Shown piece by piece: positions 51,210-62,574 of a DNA stretch of 64,000 bases. The notes below the pieces were generated by a model. The model did no database searches, had not been told where the DNA came from, and saw nothing but the letters and a program-made list of their open reading frames with translations. Numbering within the stretch: position 1 is the stretch's first letter; every line of letters begins with the position of its first letter. Made by a program: the position numbers and the translations under genes. The stretch is from Axinella damicornis (taxonomy: Eukaryota; Porifera; Demospongiae; Axinellida; Axinellidae), in the NCBI GenBank assembly GCA_963931865.1, contig OZ007505.1, forward strand, positions 12,786,868-12,850,867, in the 5' to 3' direction.

Positions 51210-52900
51210 GATAGCTTAAGCAGCTACTGCGCACGCGCAGTTTGGTGACGTCTAAATTATATTCACAGCCATGCAGTCTATAATATTCACAGCCAGTCTC
51301 CATAATGACGGTTTATAACGCGCCGAAAAGATGTCCCCGTTGTCCTTCTGGTACTAGCGTGTGTTCTCATTTTCGCTGCCGACCTCGCTCTGGCGCAGAC
51401 CTCCCAGACTAGTAAGCCCCCCGTAGTAGTCTGCATGCATGTACATGTAGCTGTAATAAATATCTGTAATAGCTAGCTAGCTAAACAACAAACAGTTGCA
51501 GCGCAGTGAAATGTCTATGTATGTATGTATGTATGTATGTGCATATGCTGTGACATATGAGGTAGCGTACTGTATCTGCTGCCCGTTAGCTAGCTACACC
51601 TGTAAATGCAAACCTTGGACACAGCCAGCGTCAACCTGACAGTGAATTGTATGTGCAGTTCATAGATTGTAACGGAGTGGGGTGATCCGGAGGAGTCGTA
51701 ATATTAATTGTGCGGTGACTGTGAGTGTCTTGTCACAAGAATTGTGATGTTTCAGGAGCATGCAGCGCAAGCCATTTTGACGAACCATTGAACAAGGTAG
51801 TGTGCAGTAACAAATTTCACGCTAAAGGTGACAGAATTTAGGCATAGGCTGGTATAATTCATGCTACCACAGCTGTAGAATAGCTATAATGTAGCTATAG
51901 CTGCCTATGAAACAGTGAGTCAGGGAAGAAGGCTATGGTACGAGTTGGTGGATGTGATGGATTCAGTCAGAGTGATTATCCATGTACATGTAGCTAAGAG
52001 TCGACCTGAGGCATCATTCAGAAAGGCGACTTTGCCCTACCTGTTGCACTAGCCTACCAGTAACTTTGAAGTGCACTTCAATTCAAAAAGACTGTGCATG
52101 TGGTGAACAGTGTGCAGGACGTAGCAAATTATAGCTACATGAAGCATTAGTTGCACTATAATTGTGACCGTCGTCACAATGTGACTGGCGTTATTATATT
52201 ATAGCACAACATCTGCGGGCTCAGAATATCACAGAAAAAGTGCTTATGCACCACACTATGTAGCTATATATAGGATCTGTAAGTCAGACTAGCTGAAGCA
52301 GTCTGGCAGGCAAGGACTATGAACGCTGCACACTGGTCAGCAGCACACCAATGATGTACATGCATATGGCATGAACAGCCATTCAAGTGGTCGGTCTACA
52401 ACAGATATTGCAGTTGTGGCAGACTACATAATATCGCATCAACAGGTGACACAATCAGTGTCACCACTTTGTTGCCACATTGAGCACTGGAATAATTAAC
52501 ACACAATACACAAACACTCAATGTAAGAGACAAGTGATTAATGGCATGACGTACAGCATAATATAGAAAATTGTTTGTCACTTACAACTAATCTATGGGG
52601 GGCTCACTCACACTCGGCCCTATTAGTCTAGTACATGCCCCTAATTTAGAGTTGTTACTTACATTGCACGCATTTCAAACTTATGGATCAGTAGCTTTAC
52701 TCTGCAAGGTTGGACCCACACCCACCTGAATCCCTCCCTGCAACCTCCTAATCCTAGATAGAATGTTAACCCTGAAAGTTAATGTCACCACTGGGGTGAT
52801 CAATCCTTCCTGTTGCAAAGACAGTGAGTGTACTGAAGCATGCTGCATGGGATGACCGCAATCCAGAGATTTACTGTATGATTTTCACTTTCATCTCTTC
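51210..52900. other. Intergenic stretch, little recognised
   Basis: A (GTAT)n run lies at 51517-51540. 51350-51415 has a short signal-peptide-like frame (VPVVLLVLACVLIFAADLAL) followed by CAGAC..GACTAGTAAG, which could be a first exon of the Ig gene downstream, but I cannot tie it to a start codon or splice partner. Otherwise nothing recognised. Confidence 0.3.
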
Positions 52901-52902
52901 AG

Positions 52903-54533
52903 GTGAGGAAGTGCAGATCATAATCTACCCTAATAGCGTCACTGTGAATGCAGGAAACTCTGTTCTCTTTGCTTGTGCTGTGTATGGTAATCCTGCTCCT
53001 GGTTTTGTCTGGATGAGGCCACAAGAGGGTGGTGTGACTTTTGTGCAGTCCATCTTAAAGATCTGCAATCTAAACCTGTCTGATGGTGGGCCGTACATCT
53101 GTCTGGCAACCAACCTTCATGGGAATGATAATGCCACCTTTGATCTTACCGTCAGCCCTGTTTCAGGTATGTGTCAAACCTGTTTCAGTTTGTGAAAGAG
53201 TCATTAAATGTGAAGGGTCTGCATAAGTTAAACATATTTTGTAGATTCACCACAGATTGCTGTTACTTCTGACAATGTCACAATGGACGCTGGGAACACA
53301 GTAATGTTTGCGTGTGTGGGATAATTATGGTACACCAGACCCTGGACCAGAGGTGGAAACCAGCTGACCAATGACTCTTCTCACTTCTCCATCTACGAGG
53401 AACTAGTGACTGAAGGTAGGGATTCATTTGTGCAGTCCATCTTAAAGATCTGCAGCGCAAACCTGTCTGATGGTGGGCAGTACATCTGTCTGGCAACCAA
53501 CCTTCATGGGAACGATAGCGCCACCTTTGATCTTACCATCAACCCTGTTTCAGGTATGTGTCAAACCTGTTTCAGTTTGTGAAGCAGCTTGTTCACACAA
53601 ATTGAATGTGAAGGGTCTGCAGTTTAAGGTATACTTCATTTCCTTGTAGGGCAACCACAGATTGTTATTACTTCTGACAATGCCATGGACAGTAGACGCT
53701 GGGAGTACAGTAATATTTGCATGTGTGGGTTATGGTATACCAGACCCTGATATTACCTGGACCAGAGGCGGCAACCAGTTCACCATGCAATGACTCATCT
53801 CCTGTCACCATATACAAAGAACTAGCGAGTGATATTGGGGTGACATTTGTGCAGTCTATTCTAGTGCTCTGCAGAGTTGGAGAGACTGATGCTGGGCAAT
53901 ACAGCTGCAATGTGGCAAGCAATTTTGGCAACAGATCTTCAAACTATAGACTGACTGTCAATGTAGGAGGTAAACACACCATAATATATATTGACAGTTC
54001 AGATTGATATAACGGTAGCTGGAGGTAGCCTCATTCCCAGGCCATCGCCCAGCTTTTTGTCGCTTACAGTTTTTGTTTGCATGTGGGGGAGCCTGGGAAC
54101 GAGGCTAAGCTGGAAGTGGGTCTAGTCAATGTATTGATGAATGTGTACAAGTATGCCAATCCAGTGTACATTAACCCAATCGTGTACACTCTTTCAGAGC
54201 CAGCTCAAATTGTGGTCCATCCAAACCAGACAACAGCTGTGGATGCTGGATACACTATCACCTTTGCCTGTGTAGCCTATGGGGATCCACACCCATTCAT
54301 CTCTTGGAACAGAGGAGACACTCCACTGAGCAATGACTCACGAGCCACCATAATAATTATAATTATTATGAAGGTTGAAGAACTAGTCACTGAGAATGGA
54401 GTGACATTTGTGCAGTCCATCCCAGAGCTGTGCAGTACAAGAGGCAGATGCTGGACTGTACAGCTGTTTTGCTGACAACACGCTCAGCAGTGACACTGCA
54501 TCCTTTCCTTTGTCCTAACTGTGAATGTGCCTA
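52903..54533 (+). pseudogene. Four tandem Ig-domain exons, three of them broken
   Basis: Exons are 52903-53166, 53245-53553, 53650-53969 and 54198-54533, with good AG and GT borders (TTTCAG/GTATGT twice, CTA/GTAAGT). Each holds one I-set-like Ig domain: a strand with V.AG..V.FAC, a W strand (ITWTRGGNQ, ISWNRGDTP), GVTFVQSIL..C, and the D.G.Y.C signature (SDGGPYICLATNLHG, TDAGQYSCNVASNFG). Domain 1 stays open but lacks the C'-E region. Domain 2 has an in-frame TAA after FACVG. Domains 3 and 4 need frame changes near 53695, 53785 and 54440. Exon borders repeat in the same phase, as expected for duplicated Ig exons. Likely remnants of a cell-surface or secreted recognition protein. The palindromic element at 54026 lies in the third intron. 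Confidence 0.7.
54026..54107. mobile_element. Palindromic element, TSD agctgga(g/a)g
   Basis: TAGCCTCATTCCCAGGCC ... GAGCCTGGGAACGAGGCTA, 82 bp, with the inner CGCCCAGCTTTTTGTCGCTT word. AGCTGGAGG (54017-54025) and AGCTGGAAG (54108-54116) match at 8 of 9 positions. Sits in an intron of the Ig gene. Confidence 0.85.
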
Positions 54534-54859
54534 GTAAGTTCTAGCAATACTATTTACCAGTACTAATTATGTCGTCATCGGAATAATAAGGTCAGCATCA
54601 ATTGGCAAATCTCTTGTGATGTGATTGCTTCAAGAAATGCCAGTTGAGCAAGTATAATGCCTTACAGTGTGTCTGCATCAGGATGTGTCGATGGGACTTG
54701 GCATTGAAGAAAGCAGCATGCCGAAACCGATCCCTTCAATGGCATTGAAGAGGATGAATTCAACTGTATACATATCTAGCAGTATCACACTCTAATCTTG
54801 ACTGCACAACTGTCTTCTAGCTACATATTAATTTTGTTGTCTACTTTGGTGTCAGGAGG

Positions 54860-55828
54860 TTTGTACTACATACTTCATACAAAGACTAGCCACAGCTACT
54901 ATTCAATTAGGGCAGCATCTGTTTATTTGACATCAATGCATGTACAACATTCAACAGTGTTGGGATGAGCACATACAACTAATATTATGTATCACTGCGT
55001 GACGTGTGATAAGAGTGCCACTGAGCAAGTCACTGAACTAGGTAAGTTCAGAATTAAGTTAGTGAGATTGTGAAGTGATGGTTAAGTATGCATTGTGTCT
55101 GCACCTACAGAAAATGGTCTCAGCAGTGCCTGTCAAAGCCGTATGGAAGACTGTTCGTTGATGTCAAGGTTTGCATGCTAAAATGTTCATTGCAGCAACA
55201 GTGGTAACCATTGAGAGTTTGCTGTGTTTGTTAGGTGAATTGGACAGGCAATGCAGCAACCAGAATTTTCTGAACAGCCTTCTTTTTGAAATAAGTGTCA
55301 CTGCTGCTTTCTCGACATAATTATTCCGATGCATTTCACAATCGCTGCTGTTTATTTGCTTATCGGCATCTTTCAAATCATATCTTGGTATATACACCAA
55401 TCCAACTTCCTGGAATTCAATCATGGGAGCAAGCTATACTTTGCCTGGTGATCTCCATCTCTGGTAAATCTAATTACTTATACATTAAATAATTATACCT
55501 ACAGTGTTATAGTATATCAACCTGCATGGACGTTAAATTTCAATTAACAGAAGCAAGATCGTTTCATGTTGCATATATTGGTCTGGTCTACTGTAATATT
55601 TCCTGCAGGTATTACAACTGGAACCAAGATCCATCTTTTGCTGATTTCAAACCTTTTGGTGGGTGGACTACTCCAACACTGAAGCAGTACAATGCTAAAG
55701 TAAACGTCTGTGGTACGTGAAATGAAACAACTGTATAGACATGCATGCTGGTGCTTGCTCTAAAGCCATGTTATCACATTCTCTGCTTAGGAGTTCAAGT
55801 CGACGAAGACTGGAGCTCATCTTTCTAG
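54860..55828 (+). pseudogene. GH25-type lysozyme, decayed 5' part and intact 3' exons
   Basis: Readable pieces in order: CWDEHIQL and VTCDKSATEQVTEL (ending at GTAAGT, 55041); 55111-55168 WSQQCLSKPYGRLFVDVK; from 55235 VNWTG, then CSNQNFLNSLLFEI after a frame change; 55384-55463 GIYTNPTSWNSIMG to LHL; 55609-55712 YYNWNQDPSFADFKPFGGWT and TPTLKQYNAKVNVCG; 55791-55828 VQVDEDWSSSF and TAG. The last two introns join in phase and rebuild LWYYN and VCGVQVD. VDV.., GIYT, LWY, FGGW..P..KQY and VD are the signature strands of GH25 beta/alpha-barrel muramidases, which cleave peptidoglycan between NAM and NAG. The N-terminal catalytic Asp region is not recognisable and frames break at least twice, so I call it a probable pseudogene or incomplete gene. 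Confidence 0.65.
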
Positions 55829-56182
55829 TTGAAGAATTCCAAGTGGGGACTCATGATTATAGTTAGCCTGAAACTCGAAAGTATAGCTGCACTATTGTGG
55901 TGAATATTTCATTAGTCTTTCTACTAGAAACAACATCTTAAAGGCTGCGTGTTAAGTGATACTGTTGATTTTGAGTTGACAAAACTGTGCTAACGAGAGA
56001 AAAAATAAATAAAAACCTTCAGGGTCAACAATCATCCAAGCACGTCACAATTGATCTATATGGGCTTAATATTGAGAAGAGCTGGTGGCTATATAATATA
56101 TCTCTAGCTGAACTGCTTGAGAATTCTTACTGGTGAAGGATTATGTACACTGCATGTCCCCTCCACAACCCCAGACAAGTGG

Positions 56183-58357
56183 CTAGCTAACATCACAGTG
56201 CCACTGATTCATTTGTCCACATGACCTCAGTATAATAATTATGTACACACTGCCAGTAAAGAGCAAGATCACTGTTACTCCGAGGACTGCCAAAGAGATT
56301 GCCAGAAGATTAATGCTAGATCCTCCACTCACATTGAAAGCAAAGACGAGATAGAGGCCACATCGAAGCAGGAGCAGCAGCCCAGTCAAGTAGCCAGGCG
56401 ATGTTTCAAATTGTACGGGGCATGATATGTACCTATAAAGTCACATAATATTTTTAGCCCAGGATAAGACACCCAAAAGTGAGATTTCGCTTGCAACCAC
56501 TGGCCTACAAGCAGTAGAAAAGTGTATGGAAGGCAAAAAGAAGAGAACAGTAACTACTGCAAGTGGAATGTACCATGATGGTGGAATGCTTGCATCATAG
56601 AGCCAGACAATTTCTTCTCCATTGGGATAATGGAGAGAGAGGTGAGAGAAAGTGCTACAAGGATGATGTGCAAAATCTTTGCATAAGACAGAAAGTAGAG
56701 GGTTGCCAAAACTGGAATGGTGTTTGTTCCAAGGAGTTTTGACACCAGCAGTGAGTGACAGCTGATGTAAACTAGTGCTCCTACTAGTGTCCAAACATAA
56801 AGTGGAAATACAAATTGTAGGCAGGTTTTGAAGAAATTGTCCATCCAATTGTAAAAGCAGGTCTCAATGCCGAGGTCCAGATTCAGCCAGGCTAAAGTTT
56901 GCTCTGGTCTCGTGGGAGAAAGGTGTGATGCAATAATGTTGGCATAGAATATCAGTTCATGGATGGTTCCAGCTGCTACTGTTAGGTTTAGAAGGAGTAG
57001 CAAGACTACTAAAGAAACTCCAGCTATAGCAAACAGAACAAGAAGAAACAGGTGCTCATTACCACATCGTCTGCGTGCACTGGGAACTGCCAAGTATAGA
57101 ACTTTGTCCTTCCCTACACTGGCCACATAGGATACCAGTGCAGTTGAAATCACGCTGTTCGCCAGAATCATTCAAGTGGATGTATTTTGGCTTGTTGTGC
57201 AATAGTCAAGAGGGCAATTTCCATGAAGGATCAGTCCATCGTACGTCCCATTACTGTCCAAGACACCAACCCAGAAGTTGCCACCTCCATGCAGTATTGC
57301 TTGTTAATTTGTTAATGTCACAGTTGTCAGTATGCTGCTGTAGTCTGTGGTCACATTCAAATTTCCCAGAGGAATTGAGTAGTCGAAAGCCAGGTGGACA
57401 ATCTTGAAGAATGATGTAAGTTCTACTGTCTCACCTGACACGCTGCTGGGATACAGCGTAATTTGATTTGCAGAAGTAAAAGTATATTCCCTTTTAGTGC
57501 AGTGATTTGCAATAATGTATGACCTGTTTTCATTATTAAGTTCAGCATGGAAAATGGATGGAATTGCTTTATTTGCCTGATCGACTGTGAGTACAGGTAT
57601 GTCAAAATGTTGTCCAGCAAAGACACTTTTATGTTGAGTTTTTTTCCCCACACTCAGTTCTGTTGTTGCAACAAAAGCACACTTCCGTTGGATCAGATGA
57701 AATGGGCGATGGTTTGGAACATTAAAGATACATCGGCTGAAGATATCGACTGCGCTTCTTGTGTTGGAGTGTGGTATCACTAAATATTTACACAAATTAA
57801 TTGCTCAAAAGTATTGTGTTTCCTTGAATGTCAAGTCACTGTGAGATGCACAAACTGCAGCTCCCTGTCGGCTTACGGAGAGTTGAAACAAGTTGTTGCC
57901 ATTGAAAATCAAGTCACTGCACGTAGTAAAAATTGATCCACCCCTTTCTTCGGCCATGTTAGTTTTGAAAGTGTTTGTACCGTACAGAGTTACAGTGCTT
58001 TTTGTCACGTGTGTTACTCCACCTTCAGATGTGGCCTTGTTGTCATGGAAGCAGTTGTTTCCATCCTCAGGGCAGTTAAGGCCGCCTCAAGTTTTTTTAT
58101 CATCAGGAATTTTATTTCAAGCTCTGCATTTTAGAGCTCTGTACTGGTCTTGTGTAACAGTTTTAGTTGTTAATAATGTCACTATTGTAAACAACTATGT
58201 TGACAGTATCAACAGCAAATACCATGTTACCATGACAACGACTCCTCCCACCGTAAACAAGCCAGACACATGGAACGGCCTTAACCACATTTCGCAAAAC
58301 GCGGAAAGTAAATACGCCTTCAACGAGCTTAAAACAAATGTCAGGCAATGTTTGCAA
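56183..58357 (-). pseudogene. Beta-helix / multi-membrane-pass protein, C-terminal half
   Basis: The minus strand reads, in order: FAVDTVNIVVYNSDIINN; GTNTFKTNMAEERGGSIFTT and SDLIFNGNNLFQLSVS (beta-helix rungs with the GG.I pattern); a ~160-residue ectodomain linker; a Cys-rich knot (LDYCTTSQN, FNCTGILCGQCREGQ); then hydrophobic segments LFLLVLFAIAGVSLVVLLLL, LDLGIETCFYNWMDNFFKTC, LQFVFPLYVWTLVGALVYIS, NTIPVLATLYFLSYAKILHI, YIPLAVVTVLFFLP and TGLLLLLRCGLYLVFAFNVS. The block CFY..MD...KTWLQFVFP.Y.W and LATL.LLSY.K is a family I know from sponges, placozoans and cnidarians, as surface proteins with a pectin-lyase-like repeat ectodomain. Function unknown. Frame changes near 56395, 56440, 56650, 57080 and 57172 and a TGA at 57800 disrupt it. 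Confidence 0.7.
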
Positions 58358-58605
58358 AGCGATCTATCATATTCCGAGGGAATGCGGGTGCTCCTAGTTG
58401 AAATGCGGCAATAGCAGCCCGAAATGTGCGGTTAAGGACGCCCAACTAGCGCACACCCGGGACATGTATAGCCTACCTCGAAGTCGGTATGGATGGAAGT
58501 CAGCGCATTCCCTCCTGGATCGACAGTGTGGTTCCTTATTGACGCGCAAACGAGGAATCAGGGTTCACAAAGGCGATTTTACTTTCCGCAAACGGCAGCA
58601 AACTT
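58290..58605. repeat. Possible foldback element, ~315 bp
   Basis: GCGGAAAGTAAATACGCCTT at 58299-58318 has an inverted partner, AAGGCGATTTTACTTTCCGC, at 58571-58590. The ends are not sharply defined and no target duplication was found. It overlaps the 5' edge of the beta-helix relic. Confidence 0.4.
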
Positions 58606-58921
58606 CACTCACCAATGTCTTCACGGCTTCAGCCGGCTAGTAGTGCATGAATCTCATTAAAAAATAATGACGTAAAAAACACATCCAATTAGCTAGCGCT
58701 TGCAGCCAAATTGTCCGCGAAATTCGAGCGCATTTTACACTGCGTGCAGGGAGATCGAGACGGTTACAGTTGTACTGAGTGATCCATGCACGGTGGCGTG
58801 TAAAAATTCTGCGATATACGTACTCATCAACACTCAAGGTTGGCAACATATTGATATAATACTGTACAATAACAAAATAATCGTCCAGCTTTCTTCAAAA
58901 TCTTCCCATTCACAGCTGAAT

Positions 58922-59350
58922 CTATTGTGCGTGTGTGCATGTGCGTGTGTGTGTGTGCATGATGTGGTGTGTGTGCATGATGTGGTGTGTGTGCATGATG
59001 TGGTGTGTGTGCATGATGTGGTGTGTGTGCATGATGTGGTGTGTGTGCATGTGTGTGTGTGAGCGTACGCATGTGCGTGTGTGCATGTGTGTACGCATGT
59101 GTGTGCATGGATGTGTGTGTGTGCATGTGCGTGTGAATGTGTGTAATGTTTGGGGGGCATGATGGGTACATGTGCGCGTATACGTGTGTGCATACATGTG
59201 TATGCATGCATGTGTGTGTGTGTGTGTGTGTGTGCGCGTGCGTGTGTGTGTGCGCGTGCGTGTGTGTGTGTGTGTGCGTGTGTGTGTGTGTGTGTGTGTG
59301 CACGTGTGTGTGTGTGCGTGTGTGTGCGTGTGTGTGCGTTTGTGTGTGAA
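58922..59350 (+). repeat. TG-rich tract with an 18-bp subrepeat
   Basis: (TG)n with GC/CA variants. At 58955-59050 the unit TGTGTGTGCATGATGTGG is repeated about five times. Alternating purine-pyrimidine DNA of this length favours Z-form. All frames across it are artefacts. Confidence 0.95.
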
Positions 59351-59387
59351 GAGCACACCCATGCTACATTAAATTCAGATGCTACAT

Positions 59388-59709
59388 TAGCCTCGTTCCC
59401 AGTCACTCAGTACAGGAAGAATAGTACATGGTATCCACTGTTCATGAATGTGGGGCTCACCAGGTTTTTCTGGGATACTGGGGAAACTACTGTACTAGTC
59501 TGTGTTCCACGTCTCATGCGTGAACAGTGGATACCAAGTGCTCCACATTAGCCTCGTTCCCAGTCACTCAGTACAGGAAGAATAGTACATGGTATCCACT
59601 GTTCATGAATGTGGGGCTCACCAGGTTTTTCTGGGATACTGGGGAAACTACTGTACTAGTCTGTGTTCCACGTCTCATGCGTGAACAGTGGATACCAAGT
59701 GCTCCTCTC
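59388..59709 (+). repeat. 161-bp unit in two near-identical tandem copies
   Basis: Units 59388-59548 and 59549-59709 each begin TAGCCTCGTTCCCAG, the palindromic-family end. A matching right end, CCTGGGAACAAGGCTA, closes the pair at 59726-59741. Each unit holds an inner inverted repeat, GGTATCCACTGTTCA.. and ..TGAACAGTGGATACC. The AACAGTGGATACCAG word also occurs at 10027. Confidence 0.85.
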
Positions 59710-59785
59710 CACCTTCCGAGCACCTGGGAACAAGGCTAATTAATGCTGCATGTACGTACATGTACACTAGTGCAACAAAATGACT

Positions 59786-60087
59786 TTTCCCTTCAGAGAC
59801 CCATGCCTCAATTCATCAGTTGTAACTACGCTCGTGTCGCAGTCAGGTGGTTTACTAAGGAATGCATGACAAAACGCAACAGGCTTCCAAATGGAGGTAT
59901 GAAGCTGATCTTCCAAAAGTATAACCAGCACTTTGAAAATTGTGAAAGTTTACAGCTCACATACAATGTTGCTGAGCAATGCTTTCCTCGTGCAAACCGT
60001 CTGTTCGACCTCCGATGGCATCCTACTGTGGCACGACACGAATTCACTAGCAGATTTGCCACGGCACTTCCTTGGATACAAAGCTAA
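59786..60087 (+). CDS. Unidentified open frame
   Basis: Open from an acceptor-like CCCTTCAG at 59798. It reads YARVAVRWFTKECMTKRNRL, GGMKLIFQKYNQHFENCESL and FPRANRLFDLRWHP, ending at TAA near 60087. It is basic and protein-like, with several Trp and Phe residues, but I do not recognise it. It could be an upstream exon of the SAP-domain gene at 60.6 kb or a mobile-element gene. Confidence 0.3.
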
Positions 60088-60607
60088 GGTACGTACTTAG
60101 CTAGCTGTAGAAAGCCAGGCTTGTTTTCTGCACATTACTGTTTGTCAAGCACAGGAGGAAGGGGCGGTACTTGATCGAGTACGATCGTAAACTAAGACCA
60201 CAACAGTGAAACATGGAGGTTTTTCTCGAGCAGAGGCAGAGAATGACCCCGCTTTTTCATTCCAGGCAGCTGTTCTACCTCCATATAACACAGGAATCTG
60301 GTGAGATCGTGTAAAAGGCTTGTTTACAAGTAGCTAATACCTAGGGATTGATAGCCTCAGAAATGGCTTCAAAATCAGACAGCTGCACTCTTATAGCTAT
60401 AATCAACACTTTAAAGCTAATCCAGCCTATTTACACACTATGTACGCTAATCAAGCTGCTTGCCATCTGGCTCCATAATCAATTAATGGACAACTTCCAC
60501 CAAATTCCACATCTGTTGGTGGTTTCTTCATGATGAGCTCTAATTAGAATGCATGGCCTCCAGCTATTTTAGGTTGTGCAGTGTTTCTGTATCTCTGCTA
60601 TACGTAG

Positions 60608-61966
60608 GAACCAAACCATTGGACAATTTGAAGCTGCATGAGCTACAAAAAGAACTGAGACTCAGGGGAGTGCCTACTGAAGGGAAACGGAAGCCTGAGC
60701 TAGTCAGTGAATTTGACGACCTTCGGAAGGGGATAGTAAATGTCCCAGCACTGCTTCAAGGGACCCCTGAAAAATCTCTGAGATCACTTGGGTTGGAAGC
60801 GTATGAAGTAGCTCCTACGGAACCCCTGCATGACATCAAGGGTCACATCAGTAACCTCATTGAGGAGCTGCTGAAGGTAGCCACAGGAGAGCTACTAGAG
60901 AAGCTGGAAGGAATTGTTAGCACTACTCTTGGGAAGGACACTGTTCGCTGTTCCGACTGCCGAAAAGCAGTGATTCTCATTGCTAGGACGTTGATGGACT
61001 TTGGGACTGACAGGAATCTGACACAGGTGTTCCAAACAGCTGCAGGCATATTACATCAGATCCTACAAGAGCAATGGAGACCTCGGGAATATCTCTGCTT
61101 TGCTGTCACCAGTTAATTCCCTCCCACAGCCTCAACTAGGCTCCCTCCCACAGCCTCAAGTAGGCTCCCTCCGACAGCCTCAACTAGGTTCCCTCCCACA
61201 GCCTCAACTAGGTTCCCTCCCACAGCCTCAAGTTGGACAGCCTCAAGTTGGATCCTGTCAACTTGGCTCTCTCCCACAGCCTCAAGTAGGCTCCCTCCCA
61301 CAGCCTCAACGCAGTTCCCTCCCACAGCCTCAAGTAGGCTCCCTCCCACAGCCTCAACGTGGTTCCCTCCCACAGCCTCAAGTAGGCTCCCTCCCACAGC
61401 CTCAACGCGGTTCCCTCCCACAGCCTCAAGTAGGCTCCCTCCCACAGCCTCAACGCGGTTCCCTCCCACAGCCTCAAGTAGGCTCCCTCCCACAGCCTCA
61501 ACGTAGTTCCCTCCCACAGCCTCAACTCCACTCCTTCCCACAGCCTCAAGTTGGACAGCCTATCCACAGACAGGCTGGTACCCAGATCAACTCCTCCAGT
61601 GAACAGATGCAAGGACTGAAGACAACATTAGCTATCCAAATTTCTGAAATTCTTCCCCTTGAACATAACCTTCAACGCTTTGACTACTTAAGATCGCAGA
61701 TTAAGGCTGCCAAAGAGAGAAAGGAACAGTTCTCACCAACCAAGCAGTCAGAGTATAACAAACTTTCCAACTTCATGAAACAAAAGTTAATACACATGGT
61801 GGCATCTTACACCAATTCACTTTCGTCTTGGCTACAAGATTTCAAATCACAACATGGGCATGACCCAGGAAACAAAGATTACCCACCTGCCCTGCAAACC
61901 ATCTGTCACTACAAACGTGTCACACAAAAACTATTACTTCGTGAATGGAAGTTGGAACTCTCTTAA
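60608..61966 (+). CDS. SAP-domain protein with LPQPQ repeat and helical C-terminus
   Basis: Entered by TACGTAG/GAACC at 60608. A SAP-like helix-turn-helix comes first ([35 protein letters not shown]), then [40 protein letters not shown] and [17 protein letters not shown]. That block (Y.V..TEPLHD.KGHI.N...E.....CRKAVI.I) is one I know from many copies in cnidarian and sponge genomes, probably mobile-element-derived. Near 61065 the frame must shift, or splice, to [17 protein letters not shown], which leads into about 18 units of SLPQPQ(V/L/R)G and a helical tail ([23 protein letters not shown], [20 protein letters not shown]) with TAA at 61964. SAP domains bind AT-rich or scaffold DNA. Overall function unknown. 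Confidence 0.55.
61118..61560 (+). repeat. 24-bp coding minisatellite (SLPQPQxG)
   Basis: Unit CTCCCTCCCACAGCCTCAAG plus TAGG, with a 48-bp higher-order pattern alternating GTAGGCTCC and CGCGGTTCC. One stretch near 61225-61265 has lost part of a unit. The period keeps all frames open, which explains the mirror open frames on minus. Confidence 0.9.
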
Positions 61967-61969
61967 CTG

Positions 61970-62510
61970 GTAACATTGTAGCTAACATTCACTGTGTGTT
62001 TTAACATACCTTCACTCTGCTCCAGAAAAAAAGTTGGGTGAGGCTGTGGGGGGTAGAAGTGGAGATAATTATACAGTGGTTCATGCTATGTCTGCAGTGT
62101 AGCCTGCAATTTTTAAAGTCAAGGTATACCCCCAAGCGTTCTTTGGACAATAAAAGAGCTGGGGAGTGCACCTTGAACACTTGAGAACTACTGCTCTCAA
62201 AAAAGTATTATCATTTTGCCAAAAAACCTGCTTAACAGTTTGATCTTGTAAGACTCACCGATTTTAGCCAATCGTACTCCATGATGAGTTAGTTGAGGGG
62301 TGATCCTAAGTTGTTCGAGACGGGTAAATCACTCTGAAGTTCCTCGAGAGATATGCTGGCCCACGATCTACGAGTACAGTACATACTGTGTAGCTAGCTC
62401 ATGCACGCACGAGGAGACTAATCACGATCACATGATTGTACAACTCACGTCGCTTCAATTAAAACCCACAACTTCCTTTTCATGTACAGTGTGTTTACAT
62501 ACAACTGCGA
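61970..62510. other. Intergenic stretch, nothing recognised
   Basis: 3' flank of the SAP-domain gene. AATAAAAGAG at 62149 could serve as a polyadenylation signal. No further gene recognised. Confidence 0.3.
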
Positions 62511-62574
62511 TAATTAGTTTATCAACACGGCGTGCGCACAACACACACCTGGAGCCTGAGGCAGCCTTAACCGC

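Noticed and set aside
57893..58414. 173-codon plus-strand frame
   Set aside because: It is the antisense of the beta-helix protein relic, whose GG.I rung pattern on minus is recognisable.
58827..59406. His/Thr-rich and Cys/Val-rich frames of up to 190 codons
   Set aside because: They are translations of the (TG)n/(CA)n tract in all frames.
61113..61612. Minus-strand frames with EAVGGSLL or LRLWEGT repeats
   Set aside because: Mirror frames of the 24-bp coding repeat. The plus-strand frame continues into non-repeated helical sequence and is preferred.
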